A DNA stretch of 8,985 nucleotides from CAYZHV01 sp964478055 (GTDB lineage Bacteria; Spirochaetota; Spirochaetia; DSM-27196; Alkalispirochaetaceae). The stretch lies in NCBI GenBank assembly GCA_964478055.1, contig CAYZHV010000161.1, positions 1 to 8,985 of the forward strand, written 5' to 3'. The notes beneath the pieces were generated by a model. The model worked only from the letters and a program-made list of their open reading frames with translations. It was not told the DNA's origin and ran no database searches. Shown piece after piece: positions 1-6,497 of the stretch (positions within the stretch are counted from its first letter, which is position 1; each line of letters begins with the position of its first letter). A program made the position numbers and the translations under genes.

Positions 1-1381
1 GCATCGTTGCGAAGTTGGCGATGAAGCCGGGGACGATCTCGTACATGTAGGCGTTCAGGCCCACCCGCTCCCAGACGATGAGGACCGCCGTACCTATAAG
101 CATTCCGGAAAGCGCGGACTTCCAGGTGGTTTTCCGGGAGAAGAGGGCCATTAGAATCACCGGACCGAAGGCGGCACCGAAGCCGCCCCAGGCGTAGGAG
201 ACGAGGCCGAGGACGGTGTTGCCCGGGGAGAGGGCGAGGACCATGGCGACTACGGCGATAATGACAACGCTGACTCGGCCGAACCACATGAGCTTGGTTT
301 CGGAAGGCTCACTATCGGAGAATCGGCGATAGAGGTCCTCGGTCAGGGCCGAGGAGGAGACGAGTAGCTGGGAGTCGATGGTGGACATGATCGCGGAGAG
401 AATCGCCGCCAGGAAGATACCGCCGATCCATGGTACGAAGCTCTCCCGGATCATGTGAATAAACACAGTTTCCGAGGCGGGACCTTCGAGACCGGGGAAG
501 AGTGGTATGCCTATGAGACCGATAAAGACCGCAAAGCTCAGGGAGAACGCGACCCAGACCACGGCGATACCGGTAGCCGAGGGCAAGTCCCTCACACTGC
601 GGATTCCCATAAACCGGGCGAGGATGTGGGGCTGGCCAAAGTAGCCGAGACCCCAAGCCGCAGTGGAGATGATGACGAGAAGAGGAGCGCTGCCGGGCGG
701 AATGATGCTCGGCGATATTTCCCGGGCGGCCATGGCCTCGGCGATGCCGCTAACACCGCCTGCGGAGACAAAGGCGATAATGGGTACGATTATGACGGCG
801 GCGAGCATCAGCAGTCCCTGGATGAAGTCGGTCCAAGAGACAGCGAGAAAGCCGCCGAGAAAGGTATAGACAACGATCACTGCACCGCCGATCAGGACGG
901 CCGTAGTAAAGGGGATGGAAAACATCGACTCGAAGAGGCGCCCTGCTGCCACCAGGCCAGAAGAGGCGTAGATCGTGAAGAAGAAAAGGATAATCGCCGC
1001 GGAGAAGAGCCGCATTGCCCCGGTGGGATCCTTGAACCGCGCCTCGAAAAAGGACGGCAAGGTGATAGAGTTCGTCTTCTCGGTATGCACCCGTAGTCTG
1101 GGTGCGACAAGGATCCAGTTAACCACGGTTCCGATAAAGAGGCCGATGGCAATCCATGCCTGATGGGGGCCCAGGAGAAACACTGCTCCCGGGAGTCCCA
1201 TGAGGAGCCAACCGCTCATGTCGCTCGCCTGGGCGGAGAGGGCAGTGACCCAACGGTTCATTTTTCGACCGCCGATCAGGTAGTCCGATAGGTCGCCGGT
1301 CTTGTTGTAGAAAAACCAGCCTATTGAAAGTAAGAGCACGAAATAGACGAGAAAGGTCACCAATTCTGCAACATTTAGCAT
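1..1381 (-). CDS. putP: Sodium/proline symporter, PutP-like (3' end outside window)
   Basis: This gene encodes an inner membrane transporter of the solute:sodium symporter family, most likely Na+-coupled proline uptake. Reading the minus strand from the ATG at 1381 gives 460 uninterrupted codons, and the frame is still open at the window edge. E. coli PutP has about 502 residues, so roughly 40 C-terminal residues are missing. The protein is a chain of hydrophobic helices. Residues 46-67 contain SDMSGWLLMGLPGA, the PutP helix 2 signature, with D54, S56 and G57 matching the Na+-site residues known from E. coli. Residues 332-351 carry MSTIDSQLLVSSSALTEDLY, with the Ser-Thr pair of the second Na+ ligand region. 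GGFGAAFGP (399-407) is also typical of the family. A GGAG at 1391-1394 lies 9 nt upstream of the start. The gene is divergent from the efflux operon. Family assignment is firm; proline as substrate is inferred from similarity. Confidence 0.93.
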   Translation of the reverse strand, partial: MLNVAELVTFLVYFVLLLSIGWFFYNKTGDLSDYLIGGRKMNRWVTALSAQASDMSGWLLMGLPGAVFLLGPHQAWIAIGLFIGTVVNWILVAPRLRVHTEKTNSITLPSFFEARFKDPTGAMRLFSAAIILFFFTIYASSGLVAAGRLFESMFSIPFTTAVLIGGAVIVVYTFLGGFLAVSWTDFIQGLLMLAAVIIVPIIAFVSAGGVSGIAEAMAAREISPSIIPPGSAPLLVIISTAAWGLGYFGQPHILARFMGIRSVRDLPSATGIAVVWVAFSLSFAVFIGLIGIPLFPGLEGPASETVFIHMIRESFVPWIGGIFLAAILSAIMSTIDSQLLVSSSALTEDLYRRFSDSEPSETKLMWFGRVSVVIIAVVAMVLALSPGNTVLGLVSYAWGGFGAAFGPVILMALFSRKTTWKSALSGMLIGTAVLIVWERVGLNAYMYEIVPGFIANFATM

Positions 1382-1413
1382 GAGCTTCTACTCCACGTGA
1401 ATTGTTTTGCAGA

Positions 1414-1442
1414 ATCATCGCCGGTAGGAGCGGAGCTGTCAA
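1414..1442 (-). promoter_or_regulatory. Candidate putP promoter
   Basis: On the minus strand a perfect -35 hexamer TTGACA (1442-1437) is followed after 17 nt by GATGAT (1419-1414), a 4/6 match to the -10 consensus. This would start transcription near 1407 and give a leader of about 26 nt containing the GGAG ribosome binding site at 1391-1394. The strong -35 with a weak -10 may mean that an activator helps, but this is inference. Confidence 0.55.
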
Positions 1443-1478
1443 GGAATATTCGTCTTGGATGCATGTATATGCGTCTTT

Positions 1479-1508
1479 ATGGAAACTCAAGAAACCTATA
1501 TAGTTTCC
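1479..1508. promoter_or_regulatory. Operator-like repeat O1 upstream of the efflux operon promoter
   Basis: This is the first copy of a 30-bp element present twice in the divergent region (the other at 1544-1573, 25 of 30 positions identical). The outer arms GGAAACT (1481-1487) and AGTTTCC (1502-1508) form a perfect 7-bp inverted repeat with a 14-nt spacer. An additional GAAAC (1491-1495) forms a tighter palindrome with GTTTC (1503-1507) across 7 nt. The element ends 2 nt before the -35 hexamer. Position and symmetry suggest binding by the adjacent TetR-family protein; that pairing is inferred. Confidence 0.72.
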
Positions 1509-1510
1509 TA

Positions 1511-1539
1511 TTGACCTTCGCTCCACGGATAGGTACTAT
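1511..1539 (+). promoter_or_regulatory. Efflux operon (tetR) promoter
   Basis: The -35 hexamer TTGACC (1511-1516) and the -10 hexamer TACTAT (1534-1539) are separated by the ideal 17 nt, each matching consensus at 5 of 6 positions. The predicted transcription start is near 1546, inside repeat O2. The core promoter is bracketed by O1 (ending 1508) and O2 (starting 1544), which is what one expects of a tightly repressed autoregulated promoter. It should drive all seven genes from 1607 to 8742. Confidence 0.75.
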
Positions 1540-1543
1540 CTGC

Positions 1544-1573
1544 ATGGAAACTATAGAAACCAGTAGAGTTTCC
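1544..1573. promoter_or_regulatory. Operator-like repeat O2 at the transcription start
   Basis: This is the second copy of the 30-bp element, offset 65 bp from O1. Arms GGAAACT (1546-1552) and AGTTTCC (1567-1573) are identical to those of O1, and the internal GAAACC (1556-1561) sits at the same internal position. The differences from O1 are confined to the spacer positions between half-sites, the pattern expected of a conserved protein site. A regulator bound here would block RNA polymerase at the start point. Confidence 0.72.
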
Positions 1574-1598
1574 GCTGGAGGCATCGCGCCTCTGAAAC

Positions 1599-1602
1599 GA
1601 GG
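1599..1602 (+). promoter_or_regulatory. Ribosome binding site that sets the tetR start
   Basis: GAGG at 1599-1602 (within GAGGAAG) precedes the ATG at 1607 by 4 nt, slightly short but usable. The same reading frame is open upstream to an ATG at 1397, but those 70 codons cover the promoters and both operators and have no ribosome binding site, so 1607 is preferred. Confidence 0.6.
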
Positions 1603-1606
1603 AAGT

Positions 1607-2251
1607 ATGGAACAGGAACACGGACTACGAGAACGAATCGTTGCTTACGCCGGGCCCCGTTTCTTTGAGGAGGGGTTCAGCCGTATTACCACCGAAGAGC
1701 TCTCCCGGGAGCTCGGTATTAGCAAGAAGACCCTCTACAGAGAGTTCGGGACAAAGGAAGAAATCGTACGAGCGGTGGTGCGTCGCCAACTCGCGACGGT
1801 GGAACGAGAGTTGGCCGAGGTCTTCGAGGATGAAAACCGCTGTTTCGTGGAGCGCCTTGGTGCTCAGCTCCGAGTGGCGAGCCGGATCCTAAACACCCTT
1901 GGCAAGCCGTTTCTGCGAGACCTGGCGCGCTACGCTCCGGAGCTCTGGCAGGAGATTCAGGATTTTCGGCATCAACGTGTCTTTTCTCGCCTGGAGGGGA
2001 TTATTCAGCGGGGCAAGGATGAAGGGATGATTCGCCCTGAGACAGACCCTCGTATGCTGGTCACCATTATCACTACCGTGGCGGACAATCTGCTTGTGCC
2101 CAGCAAGCTCGCGGAGCTGGATCTGGTACCGCAGGAGGTGATTCGTCACATGGGAATGCTTGTTTCCCAGGGGATTCTGACGGCCGAAGGGCAGAAGCGG
2201 TTTGATGGCCTTGATGAGCTCACCAGCAAGGGGGGACGGAAAGATGGCTAA
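1607..2251 (+). CDS. TetR/AcrR-family transcriptional repressor of the efflux operon
   Basis: The 214-residue product has the usual length of a TetR-family regulator. The N-terminal DNA-binding domain spans about residues 5-52; its helix-turn-helix reads ITTEELSRELGISKKTLYRE (27-46), a near-textbook TetR sequence with the KKTLYREF recognition helix. The C-terminal part (about 55-200) is helical and variable, as expected for the ligand-binding and dimerisation domain. It is the first gene of the operon, directly downstream of a promoter flanked by two inverted-repeat elements, so it most likely represses its own transcription and that of the exporter, and is released by a small molecule, perhaps an export substrate. 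The gene order resembles E. coli cecR next to ybhGFSR. Its stop codon lies inside the next gene (8-nt overlap). The family is certain; target and ligand are inferred. Confidence 0.93.
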   Translation: MEQEHGLRERIVAYAGPRFFEEGFSRITTEELSRELGISKKTLYREFGTKEEIVRAVVRRQLATVERELAEVFEDENRCFVERLGAQLRVASRILNTLGKPFLRDLARYAPELWQEIQDFRHQRVFSRLEGIIQRGKDEGMIRPETDPRMLVTIITTVADNLLVPSKLAELDLVPQEVIRHMGMLVSQGILTAEGQKRFDGLDELTSKGGRKDG

Positions 2252-3230
2252 CGGCGTGATCACGGTGGTGAAGCTCGGCTCCCTTGGAGTAGCGAGTCTC
2301 CTCTTTCTCATTGCCTGTGGTGAGGCAGAGATAGGCGTCCGTGGCTCCGGCACGGTGGAGGCAACGGAAATTACGATCTCCGCTCGAGCCCAGGGAGAGC
2401 TGCTTTCCGTTGAGGCGGAAGAAGGAGACGTGGTTGAAAAAGAGGAGGTTCTCGCGCAGATCGAGCGGGAGGACCTGGAGCTTCAGCTGCAGCAGGGGGA
2501 GAACCGACTCGAGGGGGCCCGGGCACAGCTGGACCTTCTCCTCGCGGGGGCTCGGAGCGAGGACCTGCGACAGGCGCAAGCTCAATTGGAGCAAGCCGAG
2601 CAAGCTCTCGAGTTCGCTCGGAAGTCCTACGATCGGGTCCGTAGTCTCTCCGAGGGCGGTAGCGCTACGCCCAGCGACCTGGACCGGGCGGAAACGGAGT
2701 TCGAACAGGCGCGCTCCCGAGTCGCTTCGGCGCAGGCGCAGGTAGAGAAACTGCAGAGTATCGCCCGGCCGGAAGAGGTGCGCGCCTCCCGTGCCAAGGT
2801 GGCGGAGGCGCAGGCCGGGGTGGAGCGGATTCGACGTCGCCTGGCGGAGACGGTGGTCAAGGCGCCCCGAGCGGGAACGGTGACAACCCGGGCCCGGGAG
2901 GCCGGGGAGTATGTGGCTCCGGGGACTCCGCTCTTCACCATAGCTGACCTCGAAACGGTGTATCTCACTATCTACGTTCCCGAGCCCTCCTTGGGAGAAA
3001 TCGCCCTGGGGCAGGAAGCGGAAGTTTCGGTGGACGGGATGCCGGAGCGCACATTTCGTGGCCGGGTAACCAGGATAGCAGAGGAGGCTGAGTTCACGCC
3101 GAAGAACGTTCAGACCCAGGACGCCCGGGCGCAGCTGGTCTTTGCGGTGGAGATCACTATCGATAACAGTGAGGGGATCTTCAAGATCGGGATGCCCGCG
3201 GACGCCCGGATCGTGACGGAGCCGGAGTGA
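2244..3230 (+). CDS. HlyD/YbhG-type periplasmic adaptor lipoprotein of the ABC exporter
   Basis: This 328-residue membrane fusion protein links the inner membrane pump to the outer membrane channel. The N-terminus is a lipoprotein signal: hydrophobic residues 11-24 end in the lipobox LIAC, with C25 as the lipidated cysteine. A split lipoyl/barrel-sandwich domain follows (about 36-73 and 203-235, the latter with VKAPRAGTV). Between its halves lies a long charged coiled-coil hairpin (about 75-200) rich in Ala, Glu, Gln and Arg. At the hairpin tip R131, L135 and T142 have the spacing of the R-L-S motif by which adaptors dock to TolC, with Thr in place of Ser. The beta-barrel part (240-320) holds AEFTPKNVQT and GMPAD, closely resembling E. 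coli YbhG, which is similar in length. The ATG at 2244 is preceded by a G-rich binding site (2229-2235) and overlaps the tetR stop by 8 nt. The class is firm; the lipid anchor is predicted. Confidence 0.92.
   Translation: MANGVITVVKLGSLGVASLLFLIACGEAEIGVRGSGTVEATEITISARAQGELLSVEAEEGDVVEKEEVLAQIEREDLELQLQQGENRLEGARAQLDLLLAGARSEDLRQAQAQLEQAEQALEFARKSYDRVRSLSEGGSATPSDLDRAETEFEQARSRVASAQAQVEKLQSIARPEEVRASRAKVAEAQAGVERIRRRLAETVVKAPRAGTVTTRAREAGEYVAPGTPLFTIADLETVYLTIYVPEPSLGEIALGQEAEVSVDGMPERTFRGRVTRIAEEAEFTPKNVQTQDARAQLVFAVEITIDNSEGIFKIGMPADARIVTEPE
3218..3221 (+). promoter_or_regulatory. Ribosome binding site for ABC ATPase 1, at a tandem GTG-ATG start
   Basis: GGAG at 3218-3221 lies 8 nt before the ATG at 3230 and 5 nt before an in-frame GTG at 3227. 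The better spacing favours ATG 3230, giving a TGATG stop-start junction with the adaptor gene. A second GGAG at 3224-3227 is too close to be used. Confidence 0.55.
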
Positions 3231-4171
3231 TGGAATCCACTGTTTCCCTTACTGGGATCAGGAAGAGCTTTGGATCGGTCAAAGCTCTCGACGGCGTGGA
3301 TCTGGAGATATCCGCCGGAGAGATGTTTGCCCTGGTCGGACCGGACGGCGCGGGCAAGACAACGCTGCTGCGGATCCTTGCCGCGGTGCTCTCCCAGGAT
3401 GAGGGACGAGCCACGGTTTTGGGCCGCGACCTCCCGAAGCAGAAGCGGGAGCTCAAGCCGCGGATCGGATACCTCTCCCAGGGGTTCTCGCTCTACGGGG
3501 ATCTCTCGATCGACGAGAACCTGGCCTTCTTCGCAGAGATCTACGGAGTGCGGGAGTACACCGAACGACGGGAGGAGCTGCTCGCTTTCACCCGTCTTGC
3601 GCCGTTCCGCACCCGTCTGGCCGGGAGGCTCTCCGGGGGCATGAAGAAAAAGCTCGCTCTCGCTTGCGCCCTCATTCACCAGCCGGAACTTATTCTCCTG
3701 GACGAGCCTACGACCGGGGTCGACCCGGTCTCCCGGCGGGATTTCTGGGTAATCCTCGGAGAGCTCCTCCACGAAGGGCTCACCATCGTGGTTGCTACCC
3801 CCTATCTCGATGAGGCTGAGCGGTGTGCACGGGTAGGTCTCCTCGACAGAGGAAGGTTTCTTACCGTTGGAACGCCCGCGGAAGTAAAGGGGCAGGTCAG
3901 AGGCAGGATCTACGAGGTGGTCACCCCCAGTCCGAGGAGAGCCCGGGCAGTGATGAGTGAAAGGGGTTTTTCGGGGCTCCTGGAGATGCAAGCCCAGGGA
4001 GACCGGCTCCATCTTCGCCTCTCCGAGGAGCCTGATGCACGGGGCGGTGAGGCGGCTGCTCTGAAGCGGCTCTTCGAGGAGGCCGGCGTCGCGGTGAGCT
4101 CGGTGCGGGAGATGTCCCCGACCCTGGAAAACGTCTTTGTTTCTCTCATAAACGAGGAGCGGAATCGATGA
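3230..4171 (+). CDS. ABC exporter ATPase 1, equivalent to the N-terminal half of YbhF, H-loop His missing
   Basis: This cytoplasmic ATP-binding protein (313 residues) energises the exporter. Counting from ATG 3230, Walker A is GPDGAGKT (37-44), the Q-loop glutamine is Q84, the ABC signature LSGGM is at 134-138, and Walker B LILLDE ends in the catalytic glutamate E159, followed by the D-loop GVDP. The C-terminal extension (about 220-313) ends in SPTLENVFVSLI, the DrrA-type tail common in ABC-2 drug exporters. The unusual Asp in Walker A (GPDGAGKT) is also what I recall for the first ATPase domain of E. coli YbhF, a fused double ATPase. The H-loop histidine is absent: ATPYLDEAE has P191 where H is expected, so this partner is probably the weak or non-hydrolysing half of an asymmetric dimer with the second ATPase (5553-6497). 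It overlaps the channel gene by ATGA. A GTG start at 3227 would add one residue. Confidence 0.95.
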   Translation: MESTVSLTGIRKSFGSVKALDGVDLEISAGEMFALVGPDGAGKTTLLRILAAVLSQDEGRATVLGRDLPKQKRELKPRIGYLSQGFSLYGDLSIDENLAFFAEIYGVREYTERREELLAFTRLAPFRTRLAGRLSGGMKKKLALACALIHQPELILLDEPTTGVDPVSRRDFWVILGELLHEGLTIVVATPYLDEAERCARVGLLDRGRFLTVGTPAEVKGQVRGRIYEVVTPSPRRARAVMSERGFSGLLEMQAQGDRLHLRLSEEPDARGGEAAALKRLFEEAGVAVSSVREMSPTLENVFVSLINEERNR

Positions 4172-5556
4172 ACAGGATAGTGAATGGAAGATTCTTGGTA
4201 TGTGCCGCCCTCCTCTTAGTTGTGACGCAGCTGCTAGTGGCGCAGACCGAGAGCGCACCAAGAGAAATCACCTTGGAGGAGGCGGTGGAGCTGGCTATCG
4301 CCTCGAGTAGCGGTCTGGAGGCGGGGCGAGCCGCCGTAGATGCCCGATCCGCGGTCCGGTCCCAGGCGCGCACCGGGCGCCTACCCTCGGTGGATTTCGA
4401 AGCGTCCTACATGCGGGTAAAGGAGCAGGACCCGGCGACCATCCCGCTCCCCGACCCGCCTCAGGGACCAGGGCCGGTCACCCTGGGGGAGTCGTTCGAA
4501 AACTCCTATGCGGCCACCCTCTCAGTGCGGCAGCCACTCTTTACCGGCGGCGAGATTACTTCCCAGATCGACGCCGCGGGCCACGCCGTTGCGGCGAGCC
4601 GCGGTAGCTACGACTGGGAGCGAAGCGGCCTAGAGCTCGAGGTTCGAACAGCCTACTGGGCTCTCGTCGAGGCGGAGTTGCGGGTCCAGGCGATCGAGGA
4701 GCGGTTGCGGCAGGTGGAGCTAAACCTCCGTAACATGGAAAGTCGCCTGGCCAACGGCGTAGTGACTCGAAATGAAGTGCTGACGGTGGAGATGAAGCTA
4801 GCCGAGGCGCGACTGCAGCTCCTGCGGGCTCGCAACGGCCGGGAGCTCGCCTCGACTCGCCTCGCCCTACTAACCGGCCTTTCGCCGGACCGAGGATTGG
4901 CGCCGACGACGCAGCTACACTCCGGAGGGGCCGACGGCGGCGGAGCCGGGACACCCTGGTCGGAGAACACCCCTGAGTTGGACTCCTTGATACGGGGCGC
5001 TCTCGCCAATCGCGGAGATCTGGCGGAGCTTCGAGCCGACCTGAACGCCGCCCGGGCCTCGCAGTCCGCGGCTCGCGCCGGCTGGTTTCCGAAGCTCTTT
5101 GTCGCTGGGGAGTACTCATACTCCCGGCCGAACCAGGCGAGCTTTCCCGCGGAGGATGAGTTCGAGAGCTCCTGGCGGGTCGGTATTGTGGGACGAATCG
5201 AGCTCGGCAATATGCCGCGGGTTTACCACGAGACTTCTCAACGGGAGGCCGAGCTGACGGCCGTTGCGGCTCGGCTCGAGGCGGCGGAGGACCGGGTTCG
5301 GCTCTCGGTGCGGGAGGCGTACCTCAGCTGGCAGAGCAGCGCTCGGGAGCTCGAGCTCGCCGAGACAAAGGTGCGGCAGGCGCAGGAGAACCTCGAGGAT
5401 ACTCGGGTGAGGGTGGAGAACGGTGTGGCCCTGAACGAAGACCTCTTGGAGGCGCAGGCGACCCTTCTCGACGCGCGCCTCGCATTTACCTCCGCCAGGA
5501 CGGGACAACGGATCAGCTGGGATCGACTGATGCGAGAAACGGGAAGAACACCATGA
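4168..5556 (+). CDS. TolC-family outer membrane efflux protein
   Basis: The 462-residue product is the outer membrane exit duct. An N-terminal signal peptide (Arg at 3 and 8, hydrophobic core about 9-24) probably ends after A25 (LLVA/QT). The mature protein shows the internal duplication typical of the family: RLPSVDFEASYMRV (71-84) and WFPKLFVAGEYSYSR (306-320) are equivalent strand-forming segments, and NGVVTRNEVLTVEMKLAEAR (196-215) matches NGVALNEDLLEAQATLLDAR (418-437) in the helical barrel. LFTGGEI (124-130) is the usual end of the first hairpin. Long Ala/Glu/Arg-rich helices fill the rest. A Gly-rich loop (252-261) sits between the two repeats. The start overlaps the stop of ATPase 1 by ATGA, and GAGGAG at 4154-4159 lies 8 nt upstream. 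Its position between the two ATPase genes is unusual and implies that it serves this exporter specifically. Confidence 0.94.
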   Translation: MNRIVNGRFLVCAALLLVVTQLLVAQTESAPREITLEEAVELAIASSSGLEAGRAAVDARSAVRSQARTGRLPSVDFEASYMRVKEQDPATIPLPDPPQGPGPVTLGESFENSYAATLSVRQPLFTGGEITSQIDAAGHAVAASRGSYDWERSGLELEVRTAYWALVEAELRVQAIEERLRQVELNLRNMESRLANGVVTRNEVLTVEMKLAEARLQLLRARNGRELASTRLALLTGLSPDRGLAPTTQLHSGGADGGGAGTPWSENTPELDSLIRGALANRGDLAELRADLNAARASQSAARAGWFPKLFVAGEYSYSRPNQASFPAEDEFESSWRVGIVGRIELGNMPRVYHETSQREAELTAVAARLEAAEDRVRLSVREAYLSWQSSARELELAETKVRQAQENLEDTRVRVENGVALNEDLLEAQATLLDARLAFTSARTGQRISWDRLMRETGRTP

Positions 5557-6497
5557 GTCTCGCAATCGAAGCGAAGGGGCTCACCCGGAGGTTTGGCGAG
5601 TTTACCGCGGTGGATCACATCTCAGTGGAGGTGGAGCAGGGGACCATCTTCGGGCTCCTCGGCGCCAACGGAGCGGGAAAGTCCACAACGATCCGAATGC
5701 TCTGCGGTCTCTTGAGCTCCTCGGAAGGGGAGGGACGGGTCGCCGGCTACGACATTAACCGGCAACCGGAGCAGATCAAGCGCAACATCGGCTATATGTC
5801 CCAGGAGTTTTCTCTCTATAGGGACCTGACGGTGGAGGAGAATATCATCTTCTTCGGTGGCGTCTACGGCCTTTCGAGGAAGCGGATCGAAGAGCGAAAG
5901 GCGTGGGTTCTGGAGATGGCGGGCCTGAGAGGACGGGAAAACATGCTCGCTGCCCAACTCTCCGGCGGCTGGCGTCAGCGGCTTGCCCTGGGCTGCGCTG
6001 TTCTTCATGAGCCGAGGATCGTCTTTCTCGACGAGCCGACCGGCGGGGTGGATCCGGTTTCCCGGCGGGAGTTCTGGGACTTGATCAACGAGTTCGCCGA
6101 CCAGGGTGTGACACTCCTGGTAACGACCCACTACCTAGACGAAGCGGAGTTCTGCAACGACGTGAGCCTCATGCACGCCGGGCGCATTGTGGCCCAGGGA
6201 AGCCCCACCACCCTCAAACGGGAGCAAATCCCCGAGCAGATCTGGCAGGTGAGCTGTGAGTCGGTAACCGACGCCCTCTCCCTCTTGCAGGAAGAGGCGT
6301 GGGTGAAGGAGAGCTCCATTTTCGGCCGGACCCTTCACGTTGGTGTGGACCTGCCCGAAGAGGAGGCGTCCGAGGCGATCAGCCGGACGCTCCGCGAAGG
6401 CGGGATCGAGGCGACTGGGGTGGATCCGATTCTTCCTTCCCTGGAGGACGTCTTTATCCATGTGATCAGCCGCGAAGTGGAAGGAGCGACGGCGTGA
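5553..6497 (+). CDS. ABC exporter ATPase 2, equivalent to the C-terminal half of YbhF
   Basis: This is the second ATP-binding protein of the exporter (314 residues), a paralogue of ATPase 1 (3230-4171) of nearly identical length. All catalytic elements are present: Walker A GANGAGKS (37-44), Q-loop Q84, signature LSGGW (136-140), Walker B IVFLDE with E161, D-loop GVDP and H-loop H193 (TTHYLDEAE). The C-terminal extension ends with LPSLEDVFIHVISR (294-307), the DrrA-type tail. The Trp that closes the signature motif is uncommon, as Gln, Glu, Met or Phe is usual there. With an intact H-loop it should be the hydrolytically competent partner. It starts within the stop of the channel gene (ATGA) behind a weak GGGAAG binding site (5541-5546), so translational coupling is likely. 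It ends in a TGATG junction with permease 1. Confidence 0.95.
   Translation: MSLAIEAKGLTRRFGEFTAVDHISVEVEQGTIFGLLGANGAGKSTTIRMLCGLLSSSEGEGRVAGYDINRQPEQIKRNIGYMSQEFSLYRDLTVEENIIFFGGVYGLSRKRIEERKAWVLEMAGLRGRENMLAAQLSGGWRQRLALGCAVLHEPRIVFLDEPTGGVDPVSRREFWDLINEFADQGVTLLVTTHYLDEAEFCNDVSLMHAGRIVAQGSPTTLKREQIPEQIWQVSCESVTDALSLLQEEAWVKESSIFGRTLHVGVDLPEEEASEAISRTLREGGIEATGVDPILPSLEDVFIHVISREVEGATA
6481..6486 (+). promoter_or_regulatory. Ribosome binding site for permease 1, at a second tandem GTG-ATG start
   Basis: AAGGAG at 6481-6486 lies 10 nt before ATG 6497 and 7 nt before an in-frame GTG at 6494. Both are feasible starts and differ by one residue. The arrangement repeats the GTGATG junction seen at the start of ATPase 1. 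Confidence 0.55.

Noticed and set aside
455..1096. Open frame of 213 codons on the plus strand
   Set aside because: It lies antisense within the clear putP gene; its composition (Asp, Gly, Arg, Lys-rich, no fold) is that of a shadow frame in GC-rich DNA.
1397..1606. N-terminal extension of the TetR gene by 70 codons to the ATG at 1397
   Set aside because: It would translate both promoters and both operator repeats, lacks a ribosome binding site, and lies upstream of the predicted transcription start near 1546. The TetR domain begins normally at 1607.
2202..2243. Upstream start for the adaptor gene
   Set aside because: The 14 additional residues would precede a standard lipoprotein signal peptide and bury its N-terminus; the ATG at 2244 has a better binding site.
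3110..4261. Long open frame of 383 codons on the minus strand
   Set aside because: It covers the ATPase 1 gene in antisense, has no family resemblance or ribosome binding site, and crosses three real genes.
4556..5210. Overlapping minus-strand open frames inside the channel gene
   Set aside because: They are Arg/Pro/Ser-rich shadow frames caused by high GC content opposite an evident TolC-family gene.
6299..6496. Upstream start for permease 1 within the ATPase 2 gene
   Set aside because: The extra 66 residues are Arg/Gly/Pro-rich, out of frame with conserved ATPase sequence, and not part of the ABC-2 family; a good binding site and a TGATG junction mark the start at 6497.
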